DNA from: Portulaca oleracea
Taxonomy: Eukaryota > Streptophyta > Magnoliopsida > Caryophyllales > Portulacaceae
Assembly (NCBI GenBank): GCA_029582165.1
Contig: CM055885.1
Location: 11,282,729 to 11,346,728, forward strand
Direction of reading: 5' to 3'
Length of the DNA: 64,000 bases
Below, piece after piece: positions 9,830 to 20,299 of the stretch. Both the position numbers and the translations under genes were made by a program. Each line of letters opens with the position of its first letter. Position 1 is the first letter of the stretch. The notes under the pieces are model-generated. The model was not told where the DNA came from. It made no database searches and saw nothing but the letters and a program-made list of their open reading frames with translations.

Positions 9830-11800
9830 AAAGGGAGGGTAACCCTCTTTTTTACTAAGGAAATCAGTTATTTAGTTCCAATCATGCCAAATAGACTAAC
9901 AAAGAAAAAATAGGGGAAAAAAAGGAATACCAACTCGCCTATGACCATGTGCATTAATGGCTCATCCCTATGTCTAATGTTGTGGTGTCCCATATTTATA
10001 GCTTGCAGAGCATAGCTTTCATGCTTACATAAAATGAAAATGAAACTGAAAAAAAGGATAGGAAAACTAATAGGACACAACCTTGACATGACATCTTTCA
10101 TGGAAAGGTTTATATTGCTACCAATCTTATCATAGAAGCAGCCATAGTATTGGCATCGCTACTTGTTTGAAAAAAAAAAAAAGGAATTATGTGTAGCTTA
10201 ACATAGTGTCAGGAGGAACTTTGTGCTATATAGAGGATCAAAATTTAGACATTAATATGTTGTATATGCAAGCATTAAAAAAAAGGACATTTGCATGCCT
10301 ACATTACATTCTAGGTAGCATATGTCCCACCAAATTTGGGAACATTAGTACATGTAAATTCACGCTCAGTAACAGATATATCCAAACAAAGGGAGTATTT
10401 GTAATAACTAACGAATATGCTTTATCTATAGATATTTTAGTCCTTTGATTTACATGGAAAATTTTTCCATCATGCCTGCTAAGCAAGCCAAATAAGTTTT
10501 GGAACGTAGAATAAATTAGTTTTGGCATGACACTGTTTCCAAGCATCCTTCCTTTTCAATGCACGGGCATCCATTCAATGGATTCTTTTCAATAAAGTAC
10601 AAAAGCAAACTGAACACAAACCCAATCTTGAAGAAGAAACAAACACTTCTCATATGTCTACCAAGGACTGGAAAATCTTTATGTATCTTTATGTCGTAAA
10701 TACTAACTATTTTGGTTTGTTTTTGTTTTTTTGTGGGTTGCATCACTAACCAAGACAATCAATGTTCTTAAAGGACATTACAACTCAACGGCGTTCACCG
10801 TAAGTTGAGCTTTTGAGTATTGCATTCATCTTTCTTACCAAGAAAGGCACCACAATAATCTCAGGTAGTTTCATATACAAATCCTTTAAGAGACACAATC
10901 AAAGCTATAGGACATAGTGAAATTGCACATAGCTACTTAATAACATACTTGCATTGTTTCTAGCTTTGTTAACTAAAATTCAATAAGATCCAAAGTTTAC
11001 AAGCCTAAAAAAGAATCTAACTTCCAATCAAACTTCGTACAAAAAAATGAAAAAGAAAAAACATAACCTTAATCACAAATGTGGCAATCTGATATGAGTT
11101 TGATAAATGAACCTTCCTCATAGAGCTTTCTATACATTGTAATTGGATTGAATAATACATGTTTACAAACTACTACCTCAGTTCCATATTAATTGACAGG
11201 TACGCGTTATCAATTTCTCAACATATACTGCATTCTATTATACAAATGTTTTATCATTCGATTCATAATGAAAAATACATGTTTACAAATGTTTTATCAT
11301 TCTATTTTTTGGATGTTTTCCTTTATACAAGTGTTTTTGTCTTTGTCTTGTTGGTTTTTTGTTGTTTTGTTGTTTTGCTAGTTGCAGATCTTTGTTGCAT
11401 CATTTATGCAACTTAGCCTTTAATGAATTTCAATTATCAAAAAGAAAATTATACTACTAAATTATGCAAGATTATTAGTGCACCTAAATTTCTACCTGGT
11501 TATGATGAGGTTGTCCGACAGAAAATCGTACACAAGGAATTCCATTCAATGGCTGCAATAAGATGTTCTGAAATGCAAGACGAATCCTTTACATGATCTC
11601 GATACTCACTTTAGAAATGCAAAACTACATAAACTTAACATCAAGCAGCTCAATTTTGTCAGTGATGAGATTCTACGGACAGTAACATCTAATGAGTAAT
11701 GAGTAACCATATACTGCATCAAATGACACAACATATGTTGGTAAATTAGATTAAAGTGACCACTACTGCTCAGAGAATATGCGACCAACCATAAATTTAA
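9830..11800. other. No gene recognised
   Basis: AT-rich sequence with homopolymer runs and short random ORFs only. I see no domain, splice-consistent exon chain, TIR pair or LTR ends. Confidence 0.5.
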
Positions 11801-11820
11801 TTTAGAAATGGCAACCTCAT

Positions 11821-12018
11821 CTACGAGCTGAATATGACAGTAATCACACCAAACATCCTCTCCCTGAAAGATATTACTCCCATCATTTTCCATTCTGAAG
11901 AGGTCCGGGTTCCTTTCTCCTCTCTGGTGGCCACCGCCAAGCGAACTGCTTCGTCCAACTCGCGCCTCGAGTTGCAATTTCCGGTCACTTCGGGAGCTGG
12001 GAGGCTAGTCTCGGCCAT
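11821..12018 (-). other. Short unrecognised ORF at the edge of a GC-rich island
   Basis: A 65-codon minus-strand ORF starts with ATG at 12018. The local base composition is far more GC-rich than its surroundings. A second overlapping frame (11606-11977) extends further. Neither product shows a motif I know. It may be part of the LTR-like sequence that follows rather than a gene. Confidence 0.2.
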
Positions 12019-12029
12019 CCGATGGATGG

Positions 12030-12790
12030 GCCCCGGGGCTCCTTAGGGAGGGCCCGTTCACCCCACCGACCCCGGAAGCCTGGGGACTAATAAAGCTCAG
12101 GGCCAACTGTGGTCGTCAGGGAGCCTGCTCGACCGAGCCAAACCCTGGCTCGCCCGAGCAAGGGTTCTGCCGAGTATGCACTGGACGCCAGGGAGCCTGC
12201 TCGCCCGAGCAGCTCCTTTTGCTCGCCCGAGCAGACGTTCTGGACGGCTGTCATTACGCGCGCAACCACACAGCCAGAGGACCTGCTCGCCCGAGCGTCT
12301 CTCCTGCTCGCCCGAGCTGGACTTCTGCCGATCGCTGCGACACGCACCGCCGCCGATCGACGCCAGCGTAAGGCCTCGCCGAAGCCGACCTTCTCGCCGC
12401 CGAGCAGCGTTCAGACGACCGTTTTTATTGTTTTGTCTTAATTCTGGGCTTAGTATAAATAGTCTGTTATTATACTTTTCCAGACAGCTTTTGATGATTA
12501 TGAATATGCCTATGCATTGATTAGGGCTTCCCTAAACTTTTCTCAAAATCTAGATTACTTTATCCATTAATCAAGTGGTGGTGTTTCTAGTCATTCCTTT
12601 ATTGGTCATATGGTGGATTTTCCTTTATGATGATCATGGTGGGGTGTTAGGCCTTTGGTGGTGGATTCTCCTTTATCCAAGGTCATATCCAATCCTTTTG
12701 GTGTTCCAAGCTTTCATTGATCGTTGATACAAAATTCTCAAGCTAGTCCATCAATCTCTCCCACCACGCCACGCTCCACATTCTAAAAAA
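12030..12790 (+). repeat. GC-rich LTR-like segment with palindrome array
   Basis: A GC-rich block (12030-12420) carries six copies of GCTCGNCCGAGC. It is followed by a plus-strand TATA motif (AGTATAAATAG, near 12454) and an AT-rich leader-like tail. That order (GC-rich U3, TATA, leader) is LTR-like, but exact ends, a primer site and a target duplication were not found. It could be a truncated LTR, a solo LTR or another repeat. Confidence 0.4.
12126..12320. repeat. Array of six GCTCGNCCGAGC palindromes
   Basis: Copies start near 12126 (GCTCGACCGAGC), 12149, 12208, 12231, 12287 and 12308 (GCTCGCCCGAGC). Each is a 5-bp stem with a 2-nt centre, and several are preceded by CT or CCT. Spacing alternates between about 20 and 60 bp. 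Confidence 0.8.
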
Positions 12791-12799
12791 TATATATAT

Positions 12800-14500
12800 T
12801 ACTCTATCTTTTTCTATTTTACAGTCGTCGCTCATCAATGTCTTTATTCAAGTGATAAGTTCTTATGTAGGATTATTTACCTAGGTGACCCATCAATTGC
12901 TTTTCACATGAAGGGTTGTAGTGCATAGTGTGTGTACCAAATTTTGAAAAGGAGACAACACATTCTAGTTTCCTTCCTAGTTTGACATTAGCAGCTAAAT
13001 TACGACGACAATAATATTATAGTTACCTTATCTTGGGCTTAACCGGGTAATCTGATTTGTCAAATCAAGACTTTCAGTGTTAATGTGTTGGCTAGATATT
13101 TCAGAGTTTCATTCCCCTGTTTACTGAATAAACAAAGACATACAAGCAAATAATATCTCAAATGTAGACCATTAAATCAATCTAGAATTCTAAATCGTCT
13201 ATAATGTCAGATAATAACAGACATCAACAGAAATACAAAAAGAAACCTTAAAAATGTCATGTTGTAATTAGACTTTTGAATTAAATTTGAAATTGTAACA
13301 AGAGAATATGGTTTTACCTGAGATTATTTATAGAGCAAATCAAAGTGTTGAATTTGTTGAATGTGTTGCACTGAGATAGCTGGAAATTAGTGTAATACGA
13401 ACAGAGTAAAAAATCACAGAATTCGGATAAGTAGCAAATAACTCGTGAATTGGAGTTGGATATGAACTGAGTTTTTTTATTAAAAAAAAAATCATCTTGG
13501 TGTAACAGTTGCAAGTAATTTTCAATCTTCATCCATGCATACTGAACATCAATCTTTATTAAGTGAAAATCTTATTAGATTGAGAAAAGGAAACGAACAG
13601 TAGCTGAAATTTTGTTGAACGACCAAATTGAAGAACGGGATTGAAGAAATTGGGGAAAATTGGCGAAAGAGGAGAACAGAAGAAAATCTTAGTTGTCGAT
13701 GATCTAGAGCAGCAAAGAACAGTAAGCATAAATTGAAGAGGAGAGAATTTGGAACATGAAGCAAACAGACAAGGCATGAGATAGTCGGTCGTACAGGTTG
13801 AAGAAGGTTGAGGAATTTATATGACTGGCTCAATTGGTTGCTTCCAAGTTCCAATAACACACACACCTTACTCCAAGAATTCAAAGAGAGACATGTATAG
13901 CTAGCTGTATACGCTTTAAGGAGGAATTAGGCTCGTTTTGACAGCCCAATATTGAGCACACAACCAGGCTACAAAACAATTCTTCTCACAACATATCACT
14001 TACTCCCTTTTACTCCACTAGTGATGGTGCTATAAAAATCAATGCAGCATGTCTATTAACTGGAAAAATATCCTTATAAACTTGGGAGTGAACTGATCAA
14101 CATATATACAATCTTAGAACATGATAACTTCATCAATCTGTTATAATCATATGGTCACATAGGTGAACTATGACAGGGGAAACAGTCATCACAGGTGCTG
14201 GTTTGATGAGTGTGATTAGTGGAGGACCGATCTAGCAAGCTGAAATCCATTGAGCAAGCGACATTTTCTATCTATCTAATGAGACATTTCATGGGTACAA
14301 CCTTCCAGATAAAAGACGGAGTCGATTATTAGGCATTTCATGTGTAGCAGTGTCAACAACACCACAAATAGTCTCAAAAATAGCATTTCGAGGTATAGGA
14401 AAAGGGAACTAGTGGGGTTGTCATTGGAGCTCCTCTGAAAGAAAATGTTGTTCCAGTGAAGGGTGACTCTTTTAATGGAGAGGGGCAAATGCTTTGGGCA
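12800..14500. other. No gene recognised
   Basis: AT-rich sequence with scattered short ORFs. The overlapping minus-strand ORFs at 13549-13884 have no domain and no splice context that convinces me. Confidence 0.4.
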
Positions 14501-14505
14501 GCATT

Positions 14506-15199
14506 TAGCAGTTGATGCAGAAGCCCTGAAAACAATTTACTGCTCCATCATTGTAAACACCAACACCAAGAGTCACAGAAGAAAAATTTATCATAAACTA
14601 ACCCATAAAATCTAGGACCAAATTAGAAATAGCAAACCAAGCATATTTGCTCGTAGAAAAAAATATATATTTCAAATAGATGGGTGCCCTCTATTTATTT
14701 AGTCGCTAAAGCAGTTAGCATCCAGACCCAAAAAAGCTCCTGACAATAGAGGAACAGATTATTTTCGAAGCGGTCATATTTGTGTATATTTGTAGTAACC
14801 AAGTTTGTCCGTACCTGAGATGCTTCGGTCAGAACCACTTTGTGATAGGCTTCCCTAGAATTTGTGGCACGGGCAATCCGTTTCTCTTATTACTTTTAAG
14901 CCATCAATTCATACAATTCCACCCAATACTCTGAAACTGAAACACATGCCCAAATGCAGAGATGGTCAGATGACCTTTAATCCATGGATGAAATGCACAC
15001 AAATTCTGAAACAATCAGCATCGACTCTGATGAATGAATGAATGAATGAATGAATGAATAAAGAATGAAATCAAACAGTTAAAACGAAATAAAAACCAAG
15101 GAATAAATGAGAGAGATTAAGATTTAAGAGAGTAAAGAAAGAATTGCAGTTACCGAGATGATGACCGGGATGGTGAGGGGCTGGTGCTGGGTCTGCCAT
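14506..15199 (-). CDS. Possible three-exon gene for a 45-aa protein
   Basis: Three minus-strand segments join in frame at consensus splice sites: exon 1 15199-15154 (ATG; donor GTAACT), exon 2 14885-14815 (acceptor AG at 14887-14886; donor GTACGG) and exon 3 14526-14506 (acceptor TTTTCAG; stop TAA). The 117 nt of the first two exons make exactly 39 codons with no stop, starting MADPAPAPHHPGHHLEK and including RATNSREAYHKVV. Exon 3 adds six residues. I do not recognise the protein. It may be a real small gene, the N-terminus of a longer gene cut short here, or a chance chain. The in-frame joining and good donor sites favour a former or present gene. Confidence 0.35.
15041..15060. repeat. (GAAT)n microsatellite
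   Basis: About six tandem copies of a tetranucleotide GAAT/TGAA unit lie in non-coding DNA just beside the possible first exon. Confidence 0.8.
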
Positions 15200-16297
15200 T
15201 TGCAGACTGTGGCTCTCAATCTCTGATTGGGTGATGCAAATGCAAGAGGTTAACAACCAAGATGAGTTGGTGGTTTCTTTGACTCACTAATTACTTCTCG
15301 TTTTTGTATGTCAGATAGTGTAGAATACCAATTCCTTTTATGTTGGGTACACAGTTTATCATGTTTCGGACAAGTGTTTTGATGTCTGACATTCACCGAG
15401 ATGCCCAATAAATAACAAATAGGTGACTAAATGAGGTGATGCACCTAAACATAGAAAAACATAAAATATGGCTTAATTAATACATGGTACTCAGTACCGA
15501 CCTATATATGTTTTTCTTACATCATAATCGATATTCTTTTCATTTTCTTTCTGTTTTGTTTGATGAAAAATGCGAATGAAAATAAGGATTGTCCCGCTGG
15601 GAATTATACCCTGCTCTTTTAACTTAGTGTCACCTTGAGCAACCAATATAGTATATCATATTTGGATCTACAAAGTAGTACAATTGTCATTCATCCCAAT
15701 TTCCAACATGGACAATGTACCACTTAATGCATTTAATAACGATTCTTTAACAGGAAATGACCCAAACATACCAGATCAAGCCGTTGCCGTTGCCTCTGCA
15801 TCTTCCTTCCTATCCTGGCTGCTTTTTCTGGGCTTTTTGTAAGTTTAGCGGCTTGGAAACACTCTTGTGCAGAAGGATCTTGTACACCATAAAACTTCTC
15901 TGCCGGCAGAACAAGCCTATTATTTCTTTTATTCCTGAACTAAATACTTGTTCAGTTCAGACACAACAAAAAAATGGAAACCCAAACAAATGACTCTAGG
16001 AGGGGCACCATAATAGTTTTAAACAGCAAACATTCATGACTATTCTCACACAGCAGGCACTCATGACTATTCAGTAGTCTGAAGTTTGGGTTGTAAACAG
16101 CAAACAGATAACCAGAAGATGCAGAGTACCTGGTAATAATGTTTGACACTTTACCACATTACATAATTGCCATTCTCGTCTGGCATCTGAATAGGATGCA
16201 ACGAGAAGTTTGAGAAAGAACCATAAAGATTCCATGTGTTGTAAAATGATATAATGCCTGATTCATTTGGGTTAAACGCAGGATGAATTTTGTTACT

Positions 16298-16438
16298 TTA
16301 GAACAGAGAAGGAATTGTGGGTGTCAAATCAGAAACAGGCCGAAGAAATCCACTAATAAGCATGTCAGGTCCAATCTGTTCCATAGGATACACAGCAGTA
16401 AGTTTAGGGAAGATATCATATGATGGACCCCATGAAAT
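16298..16438 (-). pseudogene. Terminal-exon-like segment (46 codons plus stop)
   Basis: On the minus strand a good acceptor (GTTGATTTCAG) opens a clean 47-codon frame ending in TAA. It contains SWGPSYDIFPKLTAVYP and ends in TPTIPSLF. Composition and the acceptor look exonic. It lies downstream, in the same orientation, of the PSMD5-like exons (18161-20292) and the WNK fragment (16749-16934), so it could be the last exon of the former gene. I do not recognise it as PSMD5 or WNK sequence. Status is uncertain. Confidence 0.4.
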
Positions 16439-16748
16439 CTGAAATCAACAGATTATATCAACATCTATTTTGCAGTTGTGTGCAATTAGTTCTAGTCTCC
16501 ATGAAAAGCTTAGAAACTCAGTACTGAGGTTTAAAATAGTTATGTGCTGTTGACCAGTGATATTAGAGCATTGCTATAATAATAGCATATACTACATGAT
16601 TCCAAAATGATGAATGAAAGAAACCGTAAATAGTAACCTCTTGTAAGTTTATTATAGAGTTTAACTCCTAAGAGATCACGTGTCACAAATTCAAGGCATA
16701 GTGAGGACCTACATTATCAAAGTGGCAAGTTAAATGATAGTTTCCTAG

Positions 16749-16934
16749 TTTGCGGAGGATGGCAACTAAGCCAAGATGACCAATGTTGACATCTCCTTTG
16801 TTGCTATTAATAAAAATGTCGTCACATTTGAGATCCCTATGCATCACTGGAGGGTGATGGCTGTGTAAATACAGTAGCCTTTCTAAGATCTGCTGACACC
16901 AATGTTTGACTGCCCTTATGTTGACCCTTTCGTG
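16749..16934 (-). pseudogene. WNK-type protein kinase exon fragment, catalytic residues damaged
   Basis: 62 codons without a stop match the centre of plant WNK kinases. In order: [25 protein letters not shown], the catalytic loop [12 protein letters not shown], and the Mg-binding region [12 protein letters not shown]. In WNK kinases these are HRDLKCDN and IGDLGLA. Here the loop Asn is Asp and the metal-binding Asp is His, so the fragment could not act as a kinase. It begins right after a splice-acceptor-like TAG (16936-16935), so it looks like a genomic exon piece rather than a processed cDNA copy. After ILRK the similarity ends and the expected GTPEFMAPE segment is absent. WNK kinases are Ser/Thr kinases that lack the usual subdomain II lysine. 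Confidence 0.8.
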
Positions 16935-17320
16935 CTACAGCCTATACCAACAATAATGATGATAATGTCCATATTTCTACGTTGATATGACAATTGGGCC
17001 AAAGATTTGTTGAGCATTTGTGTGACACTTTGATAATGTTGTCCAAGGGTGAAAGAAAACTTGAGTAAATGATAATTGTTTTTGATATTTTACATAATTT
17101 TTGTCCAAGAATTTATAGGTGACGCTATAGTAGTGAAAAAGAAGGTTATCCACACAAATTTTTGTATGCTATTCGACTCCTACTTTATTTAGGAGGTTGC
17201 TTAATATACCTTTCCTATCATCAATTGATGGTTTGCTCTAGCCTCTAGGTTACTATTACACATTTACAATTGAGTAATAATTAGCCACCCTCGTAATCAT
17301 TAAAAGTCACCCTAACACGG

Positions 17321-17771
17321 TACTCCCACCGTTCAGCAAAAATAGTCACTTTAACCGACTTATTTCTGGAGCTGGCAAAATCTTGTTCAACCCGAATGCC
17401 CGAACTTGTCCTACTTGGAAAAAACTGGGATGGTCATAAATTTTTCGTCCGAAATTTAACATTTGCCGAATTGACTGAGCGACCAGGATTTAGTTCTGTC
17501 CAAATTGTCCTACCTAGTCCAATCCGGAGATTAAAAAAAAAAAGAAAGAAGTCGGGTTTGGACATCAATTTCTCATCCAAATTTTGACATTAACCGACCC
17601 AAACTTCACCCACACCTGAATTTTGCCAGCAATAGGTTTTTTGTCACACGATATTGTCACTTTATATTCCCAATACTTTGCCCATTTTACCCTTAATAAA
17701 AATAATTTTATTTAACTCTTTGTTCTTCCTTTCTTTACATTCACTATAAATAACTACAGTTTTTAGGAGTA
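17321..17771. mobile_element. Possible Stowaway-like MITE
   Basis: The left end TACTCCCACCGTTC resembles plant Tc1/mariner-type MITE ends. The right end TTTTTAGGAGTA gives TACTCCTAAAAA in reverse. The TA at each edge would be the target duplication. The TIR match is short and the interior has diverged, so this is tentative. Part of its interior resembles 27360-27640. Confidence 0.3.
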
Positions 17772-18392
17772 CCAACGTCAAGTCATGATAGGTTGTTTTG
17801 ATTTCTGCACTTCCTTAGTATTCCCCCACTATCCTTAAACAACTGTTATTCTTATTATGGAAAGGATGTTCATTTATTCAGCAAGACAACCTCATGGAAG
17901 ACCTAGTTTAAAGCACAAAATTGATACCCAAATATTCTGCGAAATCGTGCATTGCGAAAGGACTACAAGGACAAAAGAGGATATATAAGCAACAGTTAGA
18001 AGTAGAGCCCAGAGAATGTAAACAGTTGGCAACAGTATTATATGCAACTGTGTATATACGAAGAACAGGCAACTAATCAAGGCATGAATTTTATGATATG
18101 CTACTGTGCATTATGCAAAGTACAACAACCAACTACCATGTAAAGAAACTGCTCATTTACCAGTGATGAACATTTGGTGGCCAGATGCCTCAGGTCAGTT
18201 GCTTCATTGCTAGCAGCTGGAAATATTGTTGCCTGCATAGATAATTGATCAATTCAATGACTCTGAAATACAGCACAAAGAAGCAATAATGAAATAAGAT
18301 CCAACAATGGAACGCCATATCTCACTATTCCCTCTGGAGATTTAGCCAAGTTCTTAATAGCATCCATAGCAGCATTCGCAACATGTTCATCA

Positions 18393-18394
18393 CC
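18393..18394 (-). other. Mutated splice acceptor (AG changed to GG)
   Basis: The minus-strand sequence CTTCTGGCTTTTGCGG precedes the third PSMD5-like exon. With AG instead of GG it would be a consensus acceptor, and the reading phase from the previous exon (NGG plus T) fits only this position. Confidence 0.55.
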
Positions 18395-18895
18395 GCAAAA
18401 GCCAGAAGGGTTACAGCCCAGGTGAGAACAAAGACTATTCTACTCAAGAGCAGTGTTGGAAGATGGATATTATGTACATGCAGAGTTGAGAAAGAAATCA
18501 TGCATACTGGTGAAAATGAGCTCTCTATTATTGAAGTTGAAAAACTTGAATCGCCACTATGATCACAGTCATTGATCTCGCATTGTGACAAGAAATCAGA
18601 AGATAGTTGAACAAGTGAGAAGGCACATAGTTTGAATAAATATTATTTAGCCAGATCAAATCACAAGAATTGGCAGAAGATGAAACCCCAGGAGGACATC
18701 ACAAATGTCCTAACAAATTGAGGACATTGCCCAAGTACTACAGACATTCTTTTAATTATCTTCCTTTCTGTACTGGGAGGGGGGCTCAAGGAACTAAGGA
18801 AGAGCAGTAATCTACATTTGTACAAGATAGAAAACAAAGACACATGGTTGCCTATCATTCATTCTATACTTCGGTTATTCCAATTCAAAACAAAC

Positions 18896-18940
18896 AACCC
18901 CCCCCCCCCCCCCCACACACACACACCAAAAAAAAAAAGA
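18896..18940. repeat. Poly-C run followed by (CA)n and poly-A
   Basis: Low-complexity tract of about 18 C, then CACACACACA and a long A run inside an intron of the PSMD5-like remnant. Confidence 0.9.
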
Positions 18941-19125
18941 GAGAGAGAAGGTGAAAAAGGGAAGTATCATAAAAATTAAAGAGGAGAGACGAAAAGAATA
19001 AGTCTCAAGCTACAAAATCATGAGGTCCAGATAACAATTGCTTACCCATTAACAAGGCAATCAAGGAGCAATGGATATATATTATATGCAAGAATCAACT
19101 GAGGTGGGAGAACAGAGCTGTAATT

Positions 19126-19437
19126 CAAATTCTCAAAAAGGCAAGAGACCTGTAAAATCAAGAGCATCATTGGTTGGAATGAGCAACAGTTAACAAGTTG
19201 TATGCTAATGGTGCACAGACACGTCAAAAATAAGCAGAAACAAAATAAATTGCAGCTACACCCAATTTATATATGATCAAATTCTCAAAAAGGCAAGAGA
19301 CCTCTAAATCAAGATCATCATTGGTTGGAATGAGCAACAGTTAACAAGTTGTATGCTAATGGCGCACTAAGTAACAGAAAAGTAAAAAATAAGCAGAAAC
19401 AAAATGAATTGCAGCTACGCCCAATTTATATACGATC
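19126..19437. repeat. 152-bp local tandem duplication over a splice acceptor
   Basis: 19126-19277 and 19278-19437 are near-identical direct repeats, beginning CAAATTCTCAAAAAGGCAAG. The unit includes the acceptor and first codons (VSCLFEN on the minus strand) of a PSMD5-like exon. In the second copy the acceptor CAG has become GAG and the rest of the exon is missing. Confidence 0.85.
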
Positions 19438-20299
19438 TCAGCTCTCAAGATAAAGAGCCACTGAAACAGAGAAACTTGCCACAAGTGCACAAAAATAAAT
19501 AGAAACCAGATTTCTTGTCTGCAGACTGCAATAATGAATCTCGCATAATCAGCAATAGCCCAAACAACATTTCAGATTGAAGAAGCTGAAAAAGATCAAA
19601 TTGGAACTTAGGGAGCATGGATACTACTTGAGAAGAGAAACATTTACACATACTGAGAGTTGATAGATTCCAAGACATTGAAATCAAGCTACAATTCCCA
19701 ACAAAGCAAAAGAACAGAAAAATATACCCAGCAAGTTCTGCACATATTTGCAATTATGTCACTCATGTTTTTCAAGTACCTGTGGATGACTCTTGGCAGC
19801 CTAATCTAGATACGGACAATTCACCTTAGGAAAAAAAAAGGTCCAAAAATATTCAGCAAATGGAGCAGTCTGAGATTGAGGCATTGAGCATCCACCCATG
19901 TTGAATTGTTGAATAATTGTAGCCTGACAGGACATTAAAATACACCATGTCCGGAAGACAGTATAAGAAAGTGCATGGTATTTATGTAGATTACTTTGAA
20001 TGAAGCTGCAAATAGATTGCACGACTGCAGTTTTTCCAAAACAATGCAGAAATATCAGGTCGATAGTTTACTCTGGGGTGTTACTGCTGAGCATAACAAT
20101 AAATTTATTCGCTTACCAGAGTCCAGATGTTTACTATGCATAACAAAGAATGGAAACAATAGCAGGTATTTGCATTAGTTAATCATAGTACAACTACAAT
20201 CACAGGATAGTAGATGGTCACGGACATACTGTCTTACAAGCCAAAGACTTGACTGCTCCAGAATCTGCTAGTAGACCAGCTCGCAAGAATGGCTGAGGA

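Larger units (their letters stand above)
18161..20292 (-). pseudogene. PSMD5-like (26S proteasome regulatory subunit 5/S5b) gene remnant
   Basis: Four minus-strand exons join in phase: 20292-20230 (PFLRAGLLADSGAVKSLACKT), 19149-19046 (VSCLFENL ... NIYPLLLDCLVNG), 18392-18326 (DEHVANAAMDAIKNLAKSPEG) and 18232-18161 (ATIFPAASNEATDLRHLATK). This matches the middle of the plant PSMD5 family, an ARM/HEAT-repeat chaperone that helps assemble the 19S base of the proteasome. The family protein is about 500 aa, but only about 90 aa are visible. Three splice sites around these exons are canonical. The acceptor of the third exon is GG (18394-18393) after a normal pyrimidine-rich tract. I found no first exons and no C-terminal repeats. 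A 152-bp duplication covers the acceptor of the second exon. I infer a decayed, partial gene. Family assignment is from memory, without a search. Confidence 0.65.

Noticed and set aside
12087..12520. Overlapping plus and minus ORFs with ARPS/LARAG repeats
   Set aside because: They are generated by the GCTCGCCCGAGC palindromes, which read similarly on both strands.
19880..19925. Exon-like segment on the minus strand (ATIIQQFNMGGCSMP after a CAG)
   Set aside because: The PSMD5-like exons on either side (20292-20230 and 19149-19046) join directly in phase, so no exon is needed here, and the product matches nothing in the family.
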